DNA of 57,579 nt from Segetibacter sp. GTDB taxonomy: Bacteria > Bacteroidota > Bacteroidia > Chitinophagales > Chitinophagaceae. The notes beneath the pieces are model-generated. The model ran no database searches. It saw only the letters and a list, made by a program, of their open reading frames with translations, and was not told the origin of the DNA. Made by a program: the position numbers and the translations under genes. Numbering within the stretch: the first letter of the stretch is position 1; every line of letters begins with the position of its first letter. Positions 53,975-57,579 of this stretch are shown here, one piece after another. The DNA is taken from positions 1-57,579 of the forward strand of contig JAJKIP010000215.1 of assembly GCA_021154405.1 (NCBI GenBank), read 5' to 3'.

Positions 53975-54580
53975 TTATCTGAAATTCGCAGAGAGGGAAT
54001 AGCAAACCCTGTCATTTATTCTGAAAAACAGGCCTCCATTAATTCTTTGTAATGTTTTTCCATCCTGGTTATCCAGCAATCTTCCTTTAATATCATAATT
54101 ACGGGGCCTGTCAAAAAATGCCAGGGTAAAATATTTTTCTGAGCGCAGGAAGGCCTTTAATTTTTTATGACGAATGGATACAAATACAAGGTACTTTGCC
54201 TGTCCGTTCTCATAATAATCAAGATTGGTGATCCAGGTACAATGAAGGCGTTGCATATCACTTAAAAGGGAATTTATACCGGATACATCGAATTTATATT
54301 TAAAGAGCGTATCCGTCAGGCGTTGTTCCCCTATCTCGAAATTGTAAACATATTTGATGGAATCGGTGAGGATCTCGAACGCGATCCGCCGGAAAGATTT
54401 ATCCTTTATGGCAACTGAGAATGGGTGTTCCTGGTACAGATTTTTATACCTGCGCTTAATGGATTGAAATAAAGTGTCATTCTCCTGGTAATAGGTGTGG
54501 GTGAATTTTTTGGAGTAAGAGCAGGACCCCAGCCAAAATGCGGGTATCAAAAGGATCATATGGCAGAATCCAAATCTCAT
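53975..54580 (-). CDS. Hypothetical lipoprotein
   Basis: 201 residues. The ATG at 54580 overlaps the stop of the preceding gene (ATGA), fixing the start and implying coupled translation. The signal MRFGFCHMILLIPAFWLGSC has a lipobox LGSC. The mature part is beta-rich with many basic residues (SIKRRYKNLYQEHPFSVAIKDK, AKYLVFVSIRHKKLKAFLR). No family recognised; it presumably works with the upstream protein. Confidence 0.72.
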   Translation of the reverse strand: MRFGFCHMILLIPAFWLGSCSYSKKFTHTYYQENDTLFQSIKRRYKNLYQEHPFSVAIKDKSFRRIAFEILTDSIKYVYNFEIGEQRLTDTLFKYKFDVSGINSLLSDMQRLHCTWITNLDYYENGQAKYLVFVSIRHKKLKAFLRSEKYFTLAFFDRPRNYDIKGRLLDNQDGKTLQRINGGLFFRINDRVCYSLSANFR

Positions 54581-55509
54581 TTTTTCCTGAAATGACAAAA
54601 TGTAATACCGTAAACTATTTTATGTAAGAATTTAGCATCTAATTGTTGTAATGTTTTCCTGCCATAATCCCAGTATACTATATTGATGGTACCATCTTCT
54701 GACTGGAACAGGTCCATTAATAAAACATAATGAGTGGGAATACCCAGCCGGGTCACAATATGTTTCTTTTTGTATAGTAGTCGATTATTCAAATACAGGA
54801 ATACTATATGATCTTTCATTTTGTCTTTTAGAGAAGTATACTCATCACTTATCCATGGGCGGATGAGGTCAGAGCCCCTTGCCCTTGTTTTCAGATAGAA
54901 TAGCTTTCTCAACATTCTGTTGAACTTGGCAAAATTGGTAGAAGCCCATAGCGTGTTTTCATCGCCTTTATTATAATGTCGGTTGAAGAAATTCAAATAG
55001 CCTTTAAAATAACTGGCAAGACAAAGGAACCACATTTGTCCTGCAGGACTAATGTCCAAAGCTCCTTTATACCGTAACAGCCCTGCTTCATTTCTGACAG
55101 CTTCACCAGGTTGAAATTCAACCTTGCCCATTCTGGCTTTTCCTGTTTTATATAGGGTTACCATGAACCTGGAAAACCCCAATGGATCATATTGTAAAGG
55201 GATATAAGTAAGTGCTGAATAGGAGCAAAAATTAGTTGCCTTTCCTTCATAGAAGTTCAGCGGTTTGGTAGCAAAATGCCTGAGATTCTGGAGAAAGAGA
55301 TCCGGGTCAACGTTTGGCCAAAGATTATTCGGTTCCAGTTTCTTTACACTATCAAGGTAGGTGATAGCTTCTTTGGTAGTAGAAAAATTCATGCTGTCCC
55401 GATAGACAGGGTTTGCACTGAGTGACCATGGGCTACCCACTATTCCCATGAACAATAGCATGAAGAAAAATAAATTGCTGTATGTATATCGTAAGGTCAA
55501 AAATGACAA
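54577..55509 (-). CDS. Unknown exported protein with possible papain-like Cys/His/Asp pattern
   Basis: 310 residues if the TTG at 55509 is used; an alternative TTG at 55500 or ATG at 55461 would still give an exported protein (FFFMLLFMGIVGSPWSLSA). Named family not recognised. Near the N-terminal third is TNFCSYSALTYIPLQYDP, and near the C-terminus PTHYVLLMDLFQ then NIVYWDYGRKTLQ: Cys, His and Asp in the order and spacing of papain-like and C39-like peptidases, with HYV on one strand and WDYG on the next. This is a pattern-based guess. Coupled to the lipoprotein downstream. Confidence 0.65.
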   Translation of the reverse strand: MSFLTLRYTYSNLFFFMLLFMGIVGSPWSLSANPVYRDSMNFSTTKEAITYLDSVKKLEPNNLWPNVDPDLFLQNLRHFATKPLNFYEGKATNFCSYSALTYIPLQYDPLGFSRFMVTLYKTGKARMGKVEFQPGEAVRNEAGLLRYKGALDISPAGQMWFLCLASYFKGYLNFFNRHYNKGDENTLWASTNFAKFNRMLRKLFYLKTRARGSDLIRPWISDEYTSLKDKMKDHIVFLYLNNRLLYKKKHIVTRLGIPTHYVLLMDLFQSEDGTINIVYWDYGRKTLQQLDAKFLHKIVYGITFCHFRKK

Positions 55510-55603
55510 TAGTTCGGACAGTTTTGGAGGGGAAGGCGCTTATATTATATAAAATTATATGCCAAAATGCATTCCCGACCAAAAGAGAGCACCAACTGCC
55601 TGA

Positions 55604-56065
55604 TTACCTTCTGAAAGTAAAAACATAGGTATGTAACCCTGACTGGATCCTGGCCTTAAACCGGTTTGTGCCGGTAAAATCAATTTCTTCAAAGTCCTCT
55701 GTTTTGACCTGTTGATTGTTAAAATCGATGGCAACAACGTGAAGACTGCGGATATGATGCTGACTGCAATCCTGGTTACCATCCTGGTCCACAGTGCAGC
55801 CATTGGAGACAGTCGTATGGCGGACATCCCAACTGCCTTCATATTTTTTTCCGGCAAGATCATTATAGACCATCCTGCCACCCCGTTCAAATGTAAAGTC
55901 TCCTTCTGTAAAGGCGAGATTATCAAGGCTGCCACCAAATCCCCTGCGATCTACATCAACCAGATGCCAGGTACCAACCAGTCTGTCCTCGTAACTTTTA
56001 AAAACATCCTTGCTACAGGATGTAATAATTAGTGAAGTAAAAAGAATTGAGTAAATTTTTTTCAT
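55604..56065 (-). CDS. Lipocalin-like lipoprotein
   Basis: 153 residues from the ATG at 56065 (MKKIYSILFTSLIITSC, lipobox Cys17). The mature part begins with the calycin-like RLVGTWHLVDVDRR, followed by FTEGDFTFERGGRMVYND and KYEGSWDVR, the pattern of small lipocalin-like/DUF4923-type domains of Bacteroidota. A Cys pair (NGCTVDQDGNQDCSQ) may form a disulfide. Ligand unknown. Confidence 0.75.
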   Translation of the reverse strand: MKKIYSILFTSLIITSCSKDVFKSYEDRLVGTWHLVDVDRRGFGGSLDNLAFTEGDFTFERGGRMVYNDLAGKKYEGSWDVRHTTVSNGCTVDQDGNQDCSQHHIRSLHVVAIDFNNQQVKTEDFEEIDFTGTNRFKARIQSGLHTYVFTFRR

Positions 56066-56395
56066 AGTTAGTCCTTTTTGCACTCCTAAGTTTGGAAATT
56101 TTTATTTACGAAGGTTACCCTGTATGAGCTTTTAACCTAATATTCTCAAATCCCTTTAACATTTTGAAAGGGATTGATATGAATCATGCAATGCAATCAA
56201 ACAATGAAACTTGCATTCTGCGGCCTTGGGAAACCCCTATTTATTGTAAGGGAAAAATTCGTTGATAGTAGTATAAATCAATGGGGTTAATTGAGCAAAA
56301 TATCTATTTTTAATATGAGTCAGGAATTGTTATTTTACCTCCTGAAGATATCCATGAAAACTCTTTAAATAATCCTGTACCAATTGATTAGTATT
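56066..56395. other. Gene-free stretch with one inverted repeat
   Basis: About 330 bases without a credible gene. AATCCCTTT (56149-56157) and AAAGGGATT (56167-56175) form perfect 9-base arms with a 9-base spacer. The stretch is AT-rich and should hold divergent promoters for the two flanking genes; I see no clean consensus. Confidence 0.5.
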
Positions 56396-56860
56396 ATGAA
56401 AACCAACACTGACTCATTATCATCGGCGCGCCTTCGCCCTGTTAAGTGCCCCGATAAAGGACTGTCCCTTCAATTGCTGGTGAACCAGTTACTCGTGAAT
56501 TCCATGCCGACAGCTTTCCATAGCAAGACCCTCGTGATCAACGAGGTTTCCCGTGCCATGGAACTGTCGAAAGATAGGGCTGCTATTGCTCCTGTGATCC
56601 GTGACCTGCTTTCCACTGTCATTGTAAATGCACGTAATGGACAGATCCACATCTCTGCCGATCGTTTCAGGGATATAACTACTCTATATGTTCAGGAGCG
56701 TAACAATTATAATGGGTACGCGTTGGCGTATAGCGTGCGCACTCTTGAACAGGAGGCAGCAGTATATGGAGCCAATATCTCCATTTCTGGGGAACAGCAA
56801 CGGGTTGTAACTGTATCAATCAGTTTCCCCAATAATGCTGAAGGTATGGTCTGGGAGTAA
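56396..56860 (+). CDS. Degenerate GHKL-ATPase-like protein
   Basis: 154 residues from the ATG at 56396. The C-terminal 90 residues follow the histidine-kinase ATPase fold by order of elements: DRAAIAPVIRDLLSTVIVNA at the N-box helix, GQIHISA strand, then LAYSVRTLEQEAAVYGANISIS and VVTVSISFP as in the last strands of HATPase domains. The N-box Asn is replaced and no DxGxG is present, so ATP binding looks lost. No His-kinase part and no signal peptide. It may be a scaffold or regulator; the assignment is inference. Convergent with rpiA, stops adjacent. Confidence 0.65.
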   Translation: MKTNTDSLSSARLRPVKCPDKGLSLQLLVNQLLVNSMPTAFHSKTLVINEVSRAMELSKDRAAIAPVIRDLLSTVIVNARNGQIHISADRFRDITTLYVQERNNYNGYALAYSVRTLEQEAAVYGANISISGEQQRVVTVSISFPNNAEGMVWE

Positions 56861-57568
56861 CTATGAAGCAGGTAGGTAACTATCACCTTTTTTTATTACC
56901 TGGGTGCTGCCATCGGGGAAACCAATAATCGCCTTATTGCACATATCCACAAACAGGCCGATTTCTACTACCCCGGGAATAAGATGGAGCCTGGTATTTA
57001 AGCCAGCAGGGTCTTCTATTTTTTGAAAACAGCAATCCAGAATATAATGGCCATGATCAGTGATAAAAGGCTGGCCTCCTTTTTCGCGGATCTTTATTTC
57101 AATCCCAAAAGAATTTTCAATTTTCGACCTGACCCGTTTCCAGCCATAAGGAATAACTTCAACAGGAAGTGGGAATCCTCCAAGGAAAGGCCGGTATTTT
57201 TTGTTATCGGCAATTATGACTAATTCACGAGAGGATGCTGCAACCATTTTCTCCTGCAATAGGTATCCCCCTCCTCCTTTGATCAATTGTAACTGGTGAT
57301 CTGCTTCATCAGCACCATCGATAGTAAGATCAATAAAAGAAACATCATTCAGTTCGGTAAGCTTTATACCTTCTTTTGCTGCCAGCAGTTTTGTTTGAGA
57401 AGAAGTTGGGACAGCTGTGCAAACCAGGCCTTCACGAAATTTCCTGGCAATAGCTTCAATAAAATAAGCTACAGTTGAACCAGATCCTATTCCAAGCACC
57501 ATTCCCTCCTGTACAAGGTCAACAGCTTTCTCTGCAACTAATTTTTTTATTTCATTGGTAGATAACAT
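56861..57568 (-). CDS. rpiA: Ribose-5-phosphate isomerase A
   Basis: Interconverts ribose-5-phosphate and ribulose-5-phosphate in the pentose phosphate pathway. 235 residues from the ATG at 57568 (MLSTNEIKKLVAEKAVD); a TTG at 57577 is also in frame. Motifs: VLGIGSGSTVAYFIEAI (phosphate/loop), TIDGADEADHQLQLIKGGGG (catalytic Asp and Lys), EVIPYGW, and VEIGLFVDMCNKAIIGFPDG. Complete, although the window ends 11 bases upstream of the start. Confidence 0.96.
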   Translation of the reverse strand: MLSTNEIKKLVAEKAVDLVQEGMVLGIGSGSTVAYFIEAIARKFREGLVCTAVPTSSQTKLLAAKEGIKLTELNDVSFIDLTIDGADEADHQLQLIKGGGGYLLQEKMVAASSRELVIIADNKKYRPFLGGFPLPVEVIPYGWKRVRSKIENSFGIEIKIREKGGQPFITDHGHYILDCCFQKIEDPAGLNTRLHLIPGVVEIGLFVDMCNKAIIGFPDGSTQVIKKGDSYLPAS

Positions 57569-57579
57569 CGGTAACAAAA

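Noticed and set aside
1-57579. CRISPR arrays, tRNA or rRNA genes, insertion sequences, prophage or integrase genes
   Set aside because: No regularly spaced repeats, no tRNA-like T-loop context, no transposase or recombinase motifs were seen in the reading frames or gaps.

Overview
The window looks like a chromosomal segment of a Bacteroidota member, most likely of the Chitinophagales/Chitinophagaceae. Reasons: two proteins carry type IX secretion system (T9SS) C-terminal sorting domains, PorQ is encoded, parA-parB is followed by a DUF5683 gene and dapB, sensor kinases with beta-propeller or TPR sensor parts are present, Lys/Cys lipoproteins are common, Shine-Dalgarno sites are mostly absent, and the best promoters fit the Bacteroidota pattern TTTG-N19-TAnnTTTG. 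I saw no rRNA, tRNA, CRISPR array, insertion sequence or phage gene, and no frameshift in a conserved gene. The assignment to a family is inference.

Layout. 1-12.5 kb: a truncated propeller-type histidine kinase, an RNA m5C methyltransferase, a T9SS-exported subtilase, a lipoprotein, mnmA, an M14 zinc carboxypeptidase, ssb and a GH130-like lipoprotein. 12.6-17.7 kb: two tandem Ldh-family dehydrogenases (the first YiaK-like), aspartate kinase, an alpha/beta hydrolase and a degenerate metallopeptidase-like protein. 17.7-25.4 kb: a complete tryptophan operon, trpE-G-D-C-F-(GNAT)-B-(lipoprotein)-A, preceded by a promoter, a 19-residue leader peptide with tandem Trp codons and a terminator hairpin, that is, a textbook attenuator. 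25.5-33.9 kb: a TlpA-like thioredoxin, a DUF2911 protein, a TPR kinase/NarL-type regulator pair, dapB, a DUF5683 protein and parB/parA. 34-41.5 kb: a metallophosphoesterase, two envelope proteins, lon, porQ and a META-domain lipoprotein.

41.5-48.6 kb is the most distinctive region. A membrane alkaline-phosphatase-superfamily protein stands divergent from a tight operon: TylF-like methyltransferase, a cytidylyltransferase-PEP mutase fusion, phosphonopyruvate decarboxylase, phosphonoacetaldehyde reductase and a CDP-glycerol glycerophosphotransferase-like enzyme. Read together, the genes predict synthesis of 2-hydroxyethylphosphonate, its activation with CTP and its transfer to a cell-surface glycan or lipid, perhaps with methylation. 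A 56-residue membrane protein (48399-48569), easily missed, overlaps the end of this operon on the other strand and is coupled to an M42 aminopeptidase gene.

48.6-57.6 kb: the M42 aminopeptidase, a large T9SS type B exported protein, S1/P1 nuclease, a coupled pair of unknown envelope proteins (one with a Cys/His/Asp pattern suggestive of a papain-like fold), a lipocalin-like lipoprotein, a degenerate GHKL-ATPase-like protein and rpiA. Start codons were chosen by family alignment from memory, signal peptides and overlaps; no database search was run.
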